64,000 nucleotides of DNA from the NCBI RefSeq assembly GCF_036699995.1, contig NZ_CP144906.1:4096001-4160000 (forward strand). Reading direction: 5' to 3'. The DNA is from Clostridium beijerinckii (GTDB lineage Bacteria > Bacillota > Clostridia > Clostridiales > Clostridiaceae). Positions 9,000 to 17,755 of the stretch are shown piece by piece (the stretch's first letter is position 1; each line of letters starts with the position of its first letter). The translations under genes were made by a program, and so were the position numbers. Under the pieces are notes generated by a model. That model was not told where the DNA came from and made no database searches. It saw only the letters and a program-made list of their open reading frames with translations.

Positions 9000-9317
9000 A
9001 TGAAAAAATTTATTTATGCATTAGTATTTTTCTTCTTTATTTCTTCTAATATTATAATTTCACCTTGTATGGCTGAAAGTAAAATTCTTAAGCGTGGTTT
9101 CTACAAAGTTGAAGATTTAAATTTATCTCTAGATGCTACACATACAGTTCAAAATAATTCTTTTAATGAGCGGATTTATATATTTATTTTAGATTCTACT
9201 GAAACTCCTGTTCAAGCTATTCGTATATGGCCCCAATCGCAAAAATTCAATTTATTTCCTCTCAAAGCTGGATATAAAATTATAATAACTGGCGATGGTG
9301 AACTAATCATATCATAA
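9000..9317 (+). CDS. small secreted protein, second of a tandem paralogous pair
   Basis: 105 residues from the ATG at 9000 (AAAAGGTGG upstream; an in-frame GTG at 8988 is inside that site). Signal peptide to about residue 25, mature chain with GFYKVEDLNLS, HTVQN, RIWPQSQKF, YKIIITGDGELIIS. Clear duplicate of the preceding gene, which lies 56 bases upstream in the same transcript. Function unknown. The terminator stem begins inside the last codons. Confidence 0.75.
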   Translation: MKKFIYALVFFFFISSNIIISPCMAESKILKRGFYKVEDLNLSLDATHTVQNNSFNERIYIFILDSTETPVQAIRIWPQSQKFNLFPLKAGYKIIITGDGELIIS

Positions 9318-9354
9318 GAGATACTTTTATAGTGTCTCTTATGATACATTTTTT
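9309..9354 (+). terminator. intrinsic terminator overlapping the stop codon
   Basis: Long stem ATCATAAGAGA / TCTCTTATGAT followed by ACATTTTTT; the 5' arm contains the TAA stop of the 9000 gene. Confidence 0.85.
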
Positions 9355-9524
9355 CTTAAAGTATCCTTCATTTCATTCCTCCAACACTTCCCGCAAATAA
9401 AATACTTCCCACAAATAAGTCCATCTCTAAACTCCAAAATTTCTTAATAACTTATCTAGAATCTATATTTTCTAACAAACTTCATATTAACTCACTACTT
9501 ATTATTTTTAGAAAGGCACCCTCA

Positions 9525-9866
9525 TTAATTTCTAGTTCTTTTCTTATTTTTTTTAATAATATCTATAACTACTATCAGTAAATATGTTATTAAAGACAAT
9601 ACTAAATAGACTATTATAGCTGGCATTATGCTGCCCATTTTATACCATTGATTAATAGGCAGTATGATTGATAGTGATAATAACAAAAATCCAATCAACA
9701 TATTATTTATTGATTTGAAAGAAATAATAGTCTGAATAATAAACATTATTGGAAATAAAATATAAATTCCAATTAAAATCCACTTACTATATGGAAAATG
9801 AGAGTCTATGAATATAAATAAAAATGTTAATACACTCGGTAATATAGTTGAAAGCATTTTTTTCAT
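9525..9866 (-). CDS. small four-helix membrane protein
   Basis: 113 residues with four hydrophobic stretches (about 7-21, 28-48, 57-73, 80-103) and a basic tail KKNKKRTRN. No family recognised. It is the last gene of a leftward series that begins with a secreted small protein and an FtsX-type ABC transporter. A role as a self-protection or accessory membrane protein is only a suggestion from context. Confidence 0.6.
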   Translation of the reverse strand: MKKMLSTILPSVLTFLFIFIDSHFPYSKWILIGIYILFPIMFIIQTIISFKSINNMLIGFLLLSLSIILPINQWYKMGSIMPAIIVYLVLSLITYLLIVVIDIIKKNKKRTRN

Positions 9867-9887
9867 AAATTATAACTCCTTTATTTA

Positions 9888-10907
9888 TTATTCCAATATT
9901 AAAATATCTCGTGGAGTTGTATTTCTTATTGGATCAACTGAAAAATTATTTGTATGATCAAGATTACCACAATTGAAAACATCAACTAAACCTATTTGAT
10001 TATTTTCATTTATATCTACACTAAGAGTATATAATTTGTCTTTAGCTATACAAGCGCTTAAAATTACTTTATTATTTAGTTTAGTGTTTTTCATAATATT
10101 TAAATCTTTTCTATTTAATTGTATTATATTTCCATCTAGTGATAAATAGAAAATATATTTATCGCTATAAAGAATTTTTTTGGTATCCATCACACCATCT
10201 CTAATATAATTTCTATATTCAATTTTATTTAAACTACCTTTTTTTGTATCGTAATATAATAAAAAATCTACTTTGTTGTCTACGCCAATAAATAAATTAT
10301 TATCAACTAATGATGTATCATACACTCTCATGTTTTTCATTAATTTAATTTGATCTTTAATTTTTAATTCGTTTTTATCTATAATAAATAGAAATGTATC
10401 TCCTTCTTTATTTTTATCAAATTTATAACCTAATATATAAATATTTTGGTCATCAAAATCACCAGATAGAAGAAGAGAATCTTTTATATCTAGAAATTTC
10501 TCTTCTGAACTAGAGTTCATAAATTTAATTCTATTGTATTCCAAAGAGACATTATATAAAGTTAATTGTTCATTTCCTTTACATTTTATATAACTTCCAC
10601 CTAAATCAGTTTCAGATGATTTAACAGTTCCATTCTTATCAACTTTAAATAATTTATTATCTGATGATGTTGGCAATAGTATAGTCCTGTTCTTATTACA
10701 ATTTGCTATTATATCTCTTGCTGGGATTTGTATATTCCTTTTCTTATTAAAATTCTCATCTAAATATACTATTTCACTATCATTTTGAATAGAATCTGAA
10801 TTTACAATACATATATTGTATGATTCTTTATTTTTTAATATTATGAAACTTGTGCTTAAAATTACAATTATAAATAAGAGACAATATATTCGTTTATTTT
10901 TTCGCAT
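9888..10907 (-). CDS. membrane-anchored extracytoplasmic protein, possible beta-propeller
   Basis: 339 residues. One N-terminal membrane segment (about 7-24, IYCLLFIIVILSTSFIIL) and a long extracytoplasmic part. The latter shows repeating short beta-strand patterns such as KLFKVDKNGTV, DDQNIYILGYKFD, IQLNRKDLNIM and KDKLYTLSVDI, which suggest a WD/NHL-like propeller reporting values. No lipobox. Lies 21 bases upstream of the 9525 gene, same strand, probably co-transcribed. No specific function can be assigned. Confidence 0.6.
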   Translation of the reverse strand: MRKNKRIYCLLFIIVILSTSFIILKNKESYNICIVNSDSIQNDSEIVYLDENFNKKRNIQIPARDIIANCNKNRTILLPTSSDNKLFKVDKNGTVKSSETDLGGSYIKCKGNEQLTLYNVSLEYNRIKFMNSSSEEKFLDIKDSLLLSGDFDDQNIYILGYKFDKNKEGDTFLFIIDKNELKIKDQIKLMKNMRVYDTSLVDNNLFIGVDNKVDFLLYYDTKKGSLNKIEYRNYIRDGVMDTKKILYSDKYIFYLSLDGNIIQLNRKDLNIMKNTKLNNKVILSACIAKDKLYTLSVDINENNQIGLVDVFNCGNLDHTNNFSVDPIRNTTPRDILILE

Positions 10908-11092
10908 TTTTATCTCCTTATGTTAATCTCAAATTAAAATAAACTACATTCACAGTTTAAAATAAAATTACATCAATAATAGACATATTGATATTTAATT
11001 TTTTAAACTATTATGTAGCTTCATTTTAAAAATTATATATACTTGTAAATATCCAAATGTTATTAATTTCCCAAAACAAAATTCTAAAACAA

Positions 11093-11767
11093 TTAGTAAT
11101 TACTTCTCCAGTTTATATCAATTTTATCACTAACTAAATCAGTTGGTAAAACAGCATTTCCACCATCCTTATCTAAATCAATACCTTGTTCTATATATGC
11201 TCTCCAGACTAACTGCGAACAATAAAATGTATCTGTTTTCCATTTATTCAAGAAATTATAGTTGTAACTACTACCTATTTTGCTAGTTGCATAATCCACA
11301 GCTTGCTCAGGATCGGCATTTTTTACTGTAGCACATAAAGCCTTAGTATATCTAGTCTTCCAATCATTTGTATATCTACGAACTCCTCCTGATGTCATAC
11401 TTTCTATCGTAAGATCTGGATTTAAGTCAACCATGCCAGCATGTCCAGTAATAGGACCATTACCAAAAACAGTAGCTGGAGTTACAAGTATATCCCCAGA
11501 ACTTCCAACACTGTTTGGTGCAGCTTCTGAGTCAACACTATTAATAGTATTTATTTCTTTTGATGTTTTAGGAGTTGTTGTAACTTTAAGCTTGTCCCAA
11601 TTTTTAATCAATTCATCAGAATCGTGTTTACTTTTCTCTATTATCTGTTGCATTTCCTTGTTTGTGTTATCTGCAGCAGTATTTTCTTTTGCAAATACTG
11701 TTGATGACATACTAACTACAGCTAGAAGCGTAAAAATAGTATATCTAATAATAAAATTTTTTTTCAT
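11093..11767 (-). CDS. secreted permuted papain-fold (YiiX/NlpC-P60-like) enzyme
   Basis: 224 residues, signal peptide 1-26 (STVFA). A low-complexity linker to about 85 is followed by GDILVTP (91-97), GHAGMV with His109, IESM with Glu122, and FYCSQLVWRAY with Cys183. This His-Glu...Cys order is that of the circularly permuted YiiX/YebB-like branch of NlpC/P60 proteins, which cleave amide or peptide bonds, often in the envelope. Separated from the ABC transporter genes by a terminator, so it is likely a separate transcript. Substrate unknown. Confidence 0.75.
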   Translation of the reverse strand: MKKNFIIRYTIFTLLAVVSMSSTVFAKENTAADNTNKEMQQIIEKSKHDSDELIKNWDKLKVTTTPKTSKEINTINSVDSEAAPNSVGSSGDILVTPATVFGNGPITGHAGMVDLNPDLTIESMTSGGVRRYTNDWKTRYTKALCATVKNADPEQAVDYATSKIGSSYNYNFLNKWKTDTFYCSQLVWRAYIEQGIDLDKDGGNAVLPTDLVSDKIDINWRSNY

Positions 11768-11869
11768 TCATTTTTCCCCCAATTTGATTTTATATATACT
11801 TAATTCAAAATAATAAAATATTACTCCTCCTACGTTATATACATAAATTACTAGACAAATCTAATTTAT

Positions 11870-11921
11870 AAATAAAAATTTGTACTTCTCTTAAATATAA
11901 TTTCTATTTAAAGTACAAATC
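11870..11921 (-). terminator. intrinsic terminator of the FtsX/ABC operon
   Basis: On the minus strand ATTTGTACTTT pairs with GAAGTACAAATTTTT; the T-run follows. Lies just after the ATPase stop. Confidence 0.7.
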
Positions 11922-11945
11922 AGTTTTTTTGCTATAATAAAAAAA

Positions 11946-12626
11946 TCATAATTTAATGCTATCCCATTTTCCATCTTTCATTTTTAAAGTTTTATTGCAA
12001 AAACTTGCAACAAGATTATCATGTGTAACAACTAATATTGTCTTATTATGTTTTTGGTTTAATTCTTGCAATATTTTCATAATTTTAATGCTATTTTCTT
12101 GATCTAATGCACCTGTTGGCTCATCAGCTAGTATAATTTCGCTTTCTTGAGTAAGTGCTCTAGCAATGGCAACTCTTTGCTGCTGCCCTCCTGATAATTG
12201 CCTAATACTTTTATTTTTTAAATTAAATATATCTAATTCATTTAAATACTTTATTGCTTTATTTACTCTTTCTTTTCGTGGAATCCCCCTGAATTTAAGA
12301 GGAAGCATTATATTTTCTAAAACGCTAAGATCTTTTATTAAGGCAAAGTTTTGAAATATAAAAGAAATTTTTTCATTTCTGATTTTAGATAACTGATTAA
12401 GCTTCTTAAAGTCTACTTGAAAATCGTCAATATAATATTCACCTTGGCCTGGGATATCTATACATCCTAATATATTAAGCAATGTGCTTTTACCACAACC
12501 AGAAGGCCCCATGATAGCTATAATATCACCTTTATCCACCTTTAAGCTTATTCCATCTACAGCTACAACTTCGTTATCTCCTTTTCCATAGGTTTTATAT
12601 ATATTTCTTAAATCTAATATACTCAT
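11946..12626 (-). CDS. ABC transporter ATP-binding protein (MacB/LolD type)
   Basis: 226 residues. Walker A GPSGCGKST (about 39-47), Q-loop FIFQNFALI, signature LSGGQQQRVAIARAL, Walker B IILADEPTGALD, H-loop VVTHD. Belongs to the class that powers FtsX-type permeases. Its ATG overlaps the stop of the upstream permease by four bases, so they are coupled. With the two permeases it should form one membrane complex, which by analogy exports or extracts a peptide or lipoprotein, or confers peptide resistance. Confidence 0.93.
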   Translation of the reverse strand: MSILDLRNIYKTYGKGDNEVVAVDGISLKVDKGDIIAIMGPSGCGKSTLLNILGCIDIPGQGEYYIDDFQVDFKKLNQLSKIRNEKISFIFQNFALIKDLSVLENIMLPLKFRGIPRKERVNKAIKYLNELDIFNLKNKSIRQLSGGQQQRVAIARALTQESEIILADEPTGALDQENSIKIMKILQELNQKHNKTILVVTHDNLVASFCNKTLKMKDGKWDSIKL

Positions 12627-13846
12627 TCTGTAAATCCTCCCATCATCTCTTTTGGAGTCAACTTGTTTATTTCATTAAAGCTTATTAACATAATTGAAAC
12701 AATCGTTAATAATAATATCCCCATAGAAATATATAAATTTAATAATAAGTTTTCATTAATAAAAAATGCATAAACACTCCCACAGTTCTTTAAATAAAAT
12801 AAACTTCCTCCTATAATTCCAATAAGTATATTTATAAGAAATTCAGAAAAAAATGTTTTAAATATATCTTTTTTACTAATTCCAAAAGAATAAAGAATTC
12901 CAATCCTATCTACATCTTCGGCTATTTTGTAATTAATTGTAGTAATTATTGATGCAGATGCAATAATGGTAATTATAATTATTCTAAATATTTCATAATA
13001 CTTTTTTGATTTTATTTCTTCCAAAAATTTATCTAAATCGTCACCAAAATCTGAAATAACTATATCATCAGAAATTTTTCTTATATTTGATTCTAATTTA
13101 GTTGAATTATTTTCTTTGTCACCATTGAAAAATATTGTTATAGGTTCATATCCAAAATTTTGAAAGAAGGTTTCTTCACTTAATGGAATAATAAAGGACT
13201 TATTTAATAAAAATGAGCTATCTACACTATTTGTATAATCAAATGCTAATACATCCTTCTTAAATTGCCCTACAATTTTATAAGTTATATTATTAACTAC
13301 ATAGCTAGTGCCCACCTTAACTTTTTTAGCCAAATCATTTCCGACAATCACAGGCACATATTCATCACTTCTAATCCATTCCTCTTTTGAAATCTCCTGA
13401 GTTATATTATTTTGATAATGTTCTATCATTCCATAATTAAATCCAATTGGATGTATCAACTCATCGGTTGTATCTTTTTCTGTAAAATTAGACTCTAGGT
13501 CTTTAGAATTTAATCCCAAAACATCAATTGGAATATCCGTATACAAATCCCTTTGAATAAAACCGTAAGTATAATTATTTTTTGATATTAACTTAAGGCT
13601 TTCCTTTATATCATTTTTATAATCTTCAATATCTTTATTTTCCTTGAGTATCATTTTATAAAATGTCATGAACTTAGAATTATCTATAGAAATTGATCTG
13701 TTGTACCTATTTCTATATGATCTATCAAAGTTAATTAAAGAAACCAAAGAAGCAGCATAAAATATCCATAAGGCTACTTCCAATATAATTAATACATTAA
13801 TTACAAAGTTTCTTTTTATATCAAAAAAGATAAATTTACTTTTCAT
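12623..13846 (-). CDS. FtsX-type ABC transporter permease (second)
   Basis: 407 residues. One membrane segment near 14-36, a large extracytoplasmic domain (about 37-285), then three membrane segments (about 290-395) with the motif YSFGISKKDIFKTFFSEF, as in FtsX/MacB permeases. It starts 5 bases after the first permease stop and overlaps the ATPase gene. The extracytoplasmic part has the MacB-like order but no close family signature I can name. Confidence 0.85.
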   Translation of the reverse strand: MKSKFIFFDIKRNFVINVLIILEVALWIFYAASLVSLINFDRSYRNRYNRSISIDNSKFMTFYKMILKENKDIEDYKNDIKESLKLISKNNYTYGFIQRDLYTDIPIDVLGLNSKDLESNFTEKDTTDELIHPIGFNYGMIEHYQNNITQEISKEEWIRSDEYVPVIVGNDLAKKVKVGTSYVVNNITYKIVGQFKKDVLAFDYTNSVDSSFLLNKSFIIPLSEETFFQNFGYEPITIFFNGDKENNSTKLESNIRKISDDIVISDFGDDLDKFLEEIKSKKYYEIFRIIIITIIASASIITTINYKIAEDVDRIGILYSFGISKKDIFKTFFSEFLINILIGIIGGSLFYLKNCGSVYAFFINENLLLNLYISMGILLLTIVSIMLISFNEINKLTPKEMMGGFTE

Positions 13847-13851
13847 ACTAC

Positions 13852-14952
13852 TTACCTTATTTCTTTCATTATTTTAAATCTAATTACATTAAACAACACT
13901 AGTATAGATACAATTATGGATATTATAAATATTAGCATTGAACTTAATATAATATTTGAAATGTTAACAGCTGAATATTGAGATGGGAAAGATTTCATCA
14001 TAAGATCTATTGTAATTTTTGATAAAGCTAGTCCAGCAATAATTCCAATAGAAGATATTCTTATAAATTTTGCAAAAACCTCTTTAAATACATCAGAGTT
14101 TTTAGCTCCCAATACTTTCATAATAGCAACTTTTTCACGTATATTTTTAGCAAAGAAATATGAAAATAAAAGTAAATTTGCTGCACCAAGTATTATTTGG
14201 TATAAACTATTTTTAAGTTCGTAAACATTTTTGAATAAATAATCTATAACCGAAATCCTCGAAATCTCTTTTTCAGAAGCGTTAGTATTTTTTAGGTTAA
14301 TTTCTTTAATATCTATATTACTTATATTATTCTCATAAAAAATAACATTAGGAACCTTAGTGCTTATAAAATATAGAGATCTTATCGGAATTATACTGCT
14401 GTATTTAAATACTTCAGTGTTTCCAAGAACCCCAATAACCTTATAATCTTCATTAAATATTTTTATATAACGTTCTCCATTTTTCTCTTCAACTAATCTT
14501 TCTAGACCAAAACCTATAATAGCAACTTTTTCATTGCTCATTAACTCTTCTTCAGTTAAGTATCTTCCTTTAATTAAATTTTTACTTTCTATGTCAACCC
14601 CATCAGAGCAAGGCCATATATCATTAATATAAAACTTATTATCAACTTGTATTTGATCTTCAAATGGTTTTAAAATAATCTTCTTATATCCTGCCTCTTG
14701 AACAGCATCTACTATTTCTGATAAGCTTGGATTTTCTTTATCCTCATCTTTATTTACAACTTCAGCTCCATCAACATATTTAGTCTCATGTACTGTATCT
14801 ATTTTTAGATACCTATAATCTTTATTAAATCGGTTCTGTTCTGTAACTTTATTATAATTGGAATATACAATGCTTATTGTTAAACTAAATGCAAAGGTTG
14901 ACACTAAAAAACCAATTATTAAAAATATCTCTATTTTAGTATATTTACTCAT
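13852..14952 (-). CDS. FtsX-type ABC transporter permease (first)
   Basis: 366 residues from the ATG at 14952, which has GGAG six bases upstream; an in-frame ATG at 14964 overlaps this site. One N-terminal membrane segment, an extracytoplasmic domain with IIGFGLERLVEEKNGERYIKIFNEDYKVIGVLG, and three C-terminal membrane segments with VAIMKVLGAKNSDVFKEVFAKF. Together with the following permease and ATPase it makes a two-permease transporter. The gene directly upstream encodes a small secreted protein. Confidence 0.87.
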   Translation of the reverse strand: MSKYTKIEIFLIIGFLVSTFAFSLTISIVYSNYNKVTEQNRFNKDYRYLKIDTVHETKYVDGAEVVNKDEDKENPSLSEIVDAVQEAGYKKIILKPFEDQIQVDNKFYINDIWPCSDGVDIESKNLIKGRYLTEEELMSNEKVAIIGFGLERLVEEKNGERYIKIFNEDYKVIGVLGNTEVFKYSSIIPIRSLYFISTKVPNVIFYENNISNIDIKEINLKNTNASEKEISRISVIDYLFKNVYELKNSLYQIILGAANLLLFSYFFAKNIREKVAIMKVLGAKNSDVFKEVFAKFIRISSIGIIAGLALSKITIDLMMKSFPSQYSAVNISNIILSSMLIFIISIIVSILVLFNVIRFKIMKEIR

Positions 14953-14967
14953 ATATTGCTCCATATG

Positions 14968-15000
14968 AATATTAGTAAAGCACTGAGCTTTACTAATATT
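14968..15000 (-). promoter_or_regulatory. intercistronic stem-loop between secreted protein and transporter genes
   Basis: Perfect 14-bp stem AATATTAGTAAAGC / GCTTTACTAATATT with a 5-base loop and no T-run. Hairpins of this kind commonly protect the upstream mRNA or partly stop transcription, giving more of the first product than of the transporter. Confidence 0.65.
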
Positions 15001-15018
15001 ATTATTTAAATTTTAATT

Positions 15019-15408
15019 TTAGTCTTCAGTTGATAAGTAGCACCATTTCCATTCGTCTTGTGATGCTGTAGTTGTATGTCCACTTCCCCAATATTGAGCG
15101 CTTCTAGCTGTCGCTTTAGTGTAAGCATAATCTTTTCCATTACTACTAGCAGAATTAGTACTTCCTGGAATTGTACTTCCATCTACTGTTGCATATATTT
15201 TCACTTTAACACCTATACCGTTATCACTAAGATTTGTTGTTTTTGCTTGTCCAATATTTTTATTCCCACCAGATAAATGCAATTCTCCTTCTATTTGAGT
15301 ATTTGAAGGCATCCACCAAGTTCTATCATTTGGTTCATCTGCAAATGCTAAAGTGGCAGGAATCAACATACTAAGTCCCAAAAATGCTGCTAATAATTTT
15401 TTTTTCAT
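15019..15408 (-). CDS. small secreted protein upstream of FtsX transporter, bacteriocin-like context
   Basis: 129 residues from the ATG at 15408 (GGGAGATG seven bases upstream; an earlier frame start at 15426 lies before that site). Signal peptide to about residue 23 (ATLAFA). The mature chain is about 106 residues, rich in Ser, Thr, Gly and Asn, with aromatic ends RTWWMPS and DEWKWCYLSTED, one Cys, and beta-type GVKVKIYATVDGS. No family recognised with certainty. Context (small exported protein, hairpin, two FtsX permeases, ATPase) resembles antimicrobial or signalling peptide loci such as those of lactococcin 972-type bacteriocins, but the sequence itself does not show that family's consensus. 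Confidence 0.7.
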   Translation of the reverse strand: MKKKLLAAFLGLSMLIPATLAFADEPNDRTWWMPSNTQIEGELHLSGGNKNIGQAKTTNLSDNGIGVKVKIYATVDGSTIPGSTNSASSNGKDYAYTKATARSAQYWGSGHTTTASQDEWKWCYLSTED

Positions 15409-15426
15409 TAAATATTCATCTCCCAT

Positions 15427-16080
15427 ATTATATGTTTATTGATATATCAATAGTAAATTTAAGTTTAGGTTGTTATTCAAGTACTTGCAATTAAATATTA
15501 ACATAATATCAATCCAAGTAAATAGATTTTCCTCTTAACGTATAAATCCAGGCATTAAACTGAAATTTCCTTCTTATTTCGGCATTCTACATTAAAAATT
15601 ACTTTAATGCATCAAAATATACTTTTTATTCTAATAATATTGAATTTCATACATGTATTAATTTATTCAAACCAAAACATTGTTAAATTTAAAACTACAT
15701 TATATCATTTTATAACAATTAGAGACTCGCTATGTTTAAAACAAATAATCTACTATTATCATATGCCAACAAATTTGATTTTTTACGCTTTGAAACATAA
15801 CCTTTCCATATGGAAATTTAATGCGAAGTAATATAAAATAAATTGTAAATACAAAAATAAACGGTAGTTGGATTTCTCATTCCTAACTACCGTTTTTACT
15901 TTTATGAATCTTTCATGAGCTAATATTCAATAATGTTATTTAATTTAATGACATACTTAATTTGAAAAATGACTTTAAAGAAATGCTAACTCTTCCTCTG
16001 ATTTGATAAGATTAGTTGCAATTTTTACTCCATATAATATATTGCTTTTCTTAACTTGTATTGTTCTTTCCTCATATTAT
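15427..16080. other. non-coding gap between secreted-protein gene and nickel transporter
   Basis: Holds the promoter of the 15408 gene, then AT-rich sequence with a weak 74-codon frame that I do not accept, the terminator at 15857-15898, and near 15975-16075 on the minus strand a 33-codon open stretch ending KSEEELAFL without a plausible start codon, perhaps a gene remnant. Confidence 0.4.
15857..15898 (-). terminator. intrinsic terminator downstream of nickel ECF genes
   Basis: Stem AAACGGTAGTT / AACTACCGTTT with T-rich flanks on both strands; it lies 200 bases after the nikO stop in its direction of transcription. Confidence 0.75.
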
Positions 16081-16099
16081 CTTCAGTATAGCTTAAACA

Positions 16100-16828
16100 T
16101 TATATAATGTTATTGTCATATAAAAACTCACTATCGTTCATTATCTCATCATAATCACCATCTCTAATAATTGCATGATTACTTGAAAAAACAATTGCTC
16201 TTTTAAATACCCCTTTTACATATTCAAAGTCATGGGTAGAACATAAAATAGTTTTTCCTGCATTATTTATAGCTATCATGAATTCTTTTAAAAATCTCTT
16301 AGTTTTAGGATCAAGTCCATTCATTGGTTCATCAAATATATAAACGTCTGGATTTAAAACTACTACGGTAGCTATAGAAACCTTTTTCTTTTCTCCACCG
16401 CTCAAATGATATGGCTGTCTATCTCTTAATTCTTCAATTTTTAGTAATTTTAAAGTGTCTTCTACCCTTTTTCTAACTTCTTCTTCATCCATTCCCATCT
16501 GTCTTGGGCCAAATGCAATTTCATCATATACATTTGAACAAAATAGCTGTACATCTGAATTTTGAAAAACAAAACCTATTTTTTTATGAAAAGCCTTTGA
16601 GAACTCTTCATTTTGCATTTTTTTATTATTAATTTCTTCACCTTCAAATAAATAACTTCCACTATCAGCAATTATTAATCCATTGATTAATTTCATTAAT
16701 GTAGACTTCCCACTTCCATTTACACCTATTAAAGCAATGGCTTCACCTGCATCAATATGTAAGTTTACATTTTTTAGTGCGGTAACTTCAGCATCATATG
16801 AATAATTCGCATCTTTTATATCAATCAT
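16100..16828 (-). CDS. nikO: nickel/cobalt ECF transporter ATPase
   Basis: 242 residues from the ATG at 16828, four bases after the CbiQ-type stop and preceded by AGGTTG; a TTG at 16846 would overlap the upstream gene. Walker A GVNGSGKST, Q-loop VFQNSDVQLF, signature LSGGEKKKVSIA, Walker B VYIFDEPMNGLD, H-loop CSTHD: the CbiO/NikO class of energy-coupling-factor ATPases. Powers uptake through NikMN and NikQ. Nickel is preferred because the upstream membrane component begins MHIPDNYLSP and HypB precedes it; cobalt cannot be excluded. Confidence 0.9.
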   Translation of the reverse strand: MIDIKDANYSYDAEVTALKNVNLHIDAGEAIALIGVNGSGKSTLMKLINGLIIADSGSYLFEGEEINNKKMQNEEFSKAFHKKIGFVFQNSDVQLFCSNVYDEIAFGPRQMGMDEEEVRKRVEDTLKLLKIEELRDRQPYHLSGGEKKKVSIATVVVLNPDVYIFDEPMNGLDPKTKRFLKEFMIAINNAGKTILCSTHDFEYVKGVFKRAIVFSSNHAIIRDGDYDEIMNDSEFLYDNNII

Positions 16829-16832
16829 TAAA

Positions 16833-17627
16833 TCACAACCTATCAAAATAAAAATATGTTAACACAAAAATTATGGTAAGAATAAAACAAATATAATCAA
16901 ATAGCTTAAATTTAAATTTCGTATATACTTTATATGTCCCTGTAAATCCTCTAGATTCCATTGCTCCATACATCTCTTCTGCCATCTCTTTAGACTTTAT
17001 AAACATAGTTCCTACGACTCCAGAAAGTGCAGTACTTTTATGATTGTTTTTGCCTACAGACCTTAATTTAAGAGCATAAACCATATTTAATGAAAATTCG
17101 CCTAAAATTATAATATATTTTATAGTAATATCAAGTACCAAAATAAATATATCTGGTATTCTAAATATTTTTAAAGTAATTATTAATTCATTCCACTGGG
17201 TAGTACAAGTTAATATACTGACAGAAGCAACTGAAACTAATACTTTTAATGTGATCATTAAGGTATTATTACTATACCCTAAAAAAATAGCTGGTAACAA
17301 AATAATAAACGTAAAAATTGCCGCCGCCATACTTGCTTTGACAACATATTTTATTTCTTTTATACTTAAAAGATTTATTATCACAAGCATAAACACAGTT
17401 GTAATTACAATAAAGTGAAAATTTCTGCTTAAGGAAACAAAAATAATTAGTATGAGCGTTGATATTAATTTAGTTAATGGGTTAATTCCAAATTTAGAGT
17501 TTCTTATTTTAGTTTGCTGCCTAAACATAGCAAGCACATTAAATATTGACAGAATGCTCTTATCTATAAAAGAATTCTTGTCTTTTAGCGGTGTATAATT
17601 GTCTTTTTTTAAAAGCCATTCTGGCAT
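16833..17627 (-). CDS. nikQ: ECF transporter T component (CbiQ/NikQ family)
   Basis: 264 residues with about five membrane helices and the two coupling-helix motifs typical of the family, visible around ALKLRSVGK and GAMESRGFTG (the Ala-x-x-x-Gly-x-type coupling signatures). Starts 129 bases after nikMN, with a hairpin in the gap, and is followed four bases on by the ATPase. It transmits ATP-driven movement to the metal-binding component. Confidence 0.9.
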   Translation of the reverse strand: MPEWLLKKDNYTPLKDKNSFIDKSILSIFNVLAMFRQQTKIRNSKFGINPLTKLISTLILIIFVSLSRNFHFIVITTVFMLVIINLLSIKEIKYVVKASMAAAIFTFIILLPAIFLGYSNNTLMITLKVLVSVASVSILTCTTQWNELIITLKIFRIPDIFILVLDITIKYIIILGEFSLNMVYALKLRSVGKNNHKSTALSGVVGTMFIKSKEMAEEMYGAMESRGFTGTYKVYTKFKFKLFDYICFILTIIFVLTYFYFDRL

Positions 17628-17663
17628 TAATAACTTCCTTTCTTATAACGTATATTAGGCACA

Positions 17664-17702
17664 TTTAAAAGAGAACCCAAATATAAAATTTGGACTCTCA
17701 CT
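17664..17702 (-). terminator. hairpin between nikMN and nikQ (attenuator or repeat)
   Basis: GAGAGTCCAAAT-tttat-ATTTGGGTTCTC followed by TTTTAAATG on the minus strand. The 5' half GTGAGAGTCCAAATTTTATA is repeated exactly in the 5S-23S spacer near 61373-61395, so this is a dispersed hairpin. Here it could lower expression of nikQ and nikO relative to nikMN. Confidence 0.6.
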
Positions 17703-17755
17703 TTTGTTTTGCTACATATTGCTGAATTGATCGAGTAAGCCAGCATAGTTTCACT

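Noticed and set aside
15019..15408. Assignment of the secreted protein to the lactococcin 972 family
   Set aside because: Context is similar, but the mature sequence does not show the family's Tyr/His-rich SNYYH-type consensus; left as unknown.
15607..15831. 74-codon plus-strand ORF
   Set aside because: No ribosome binding site, composition follows AT-rich noise, no neighbours in the same direction.
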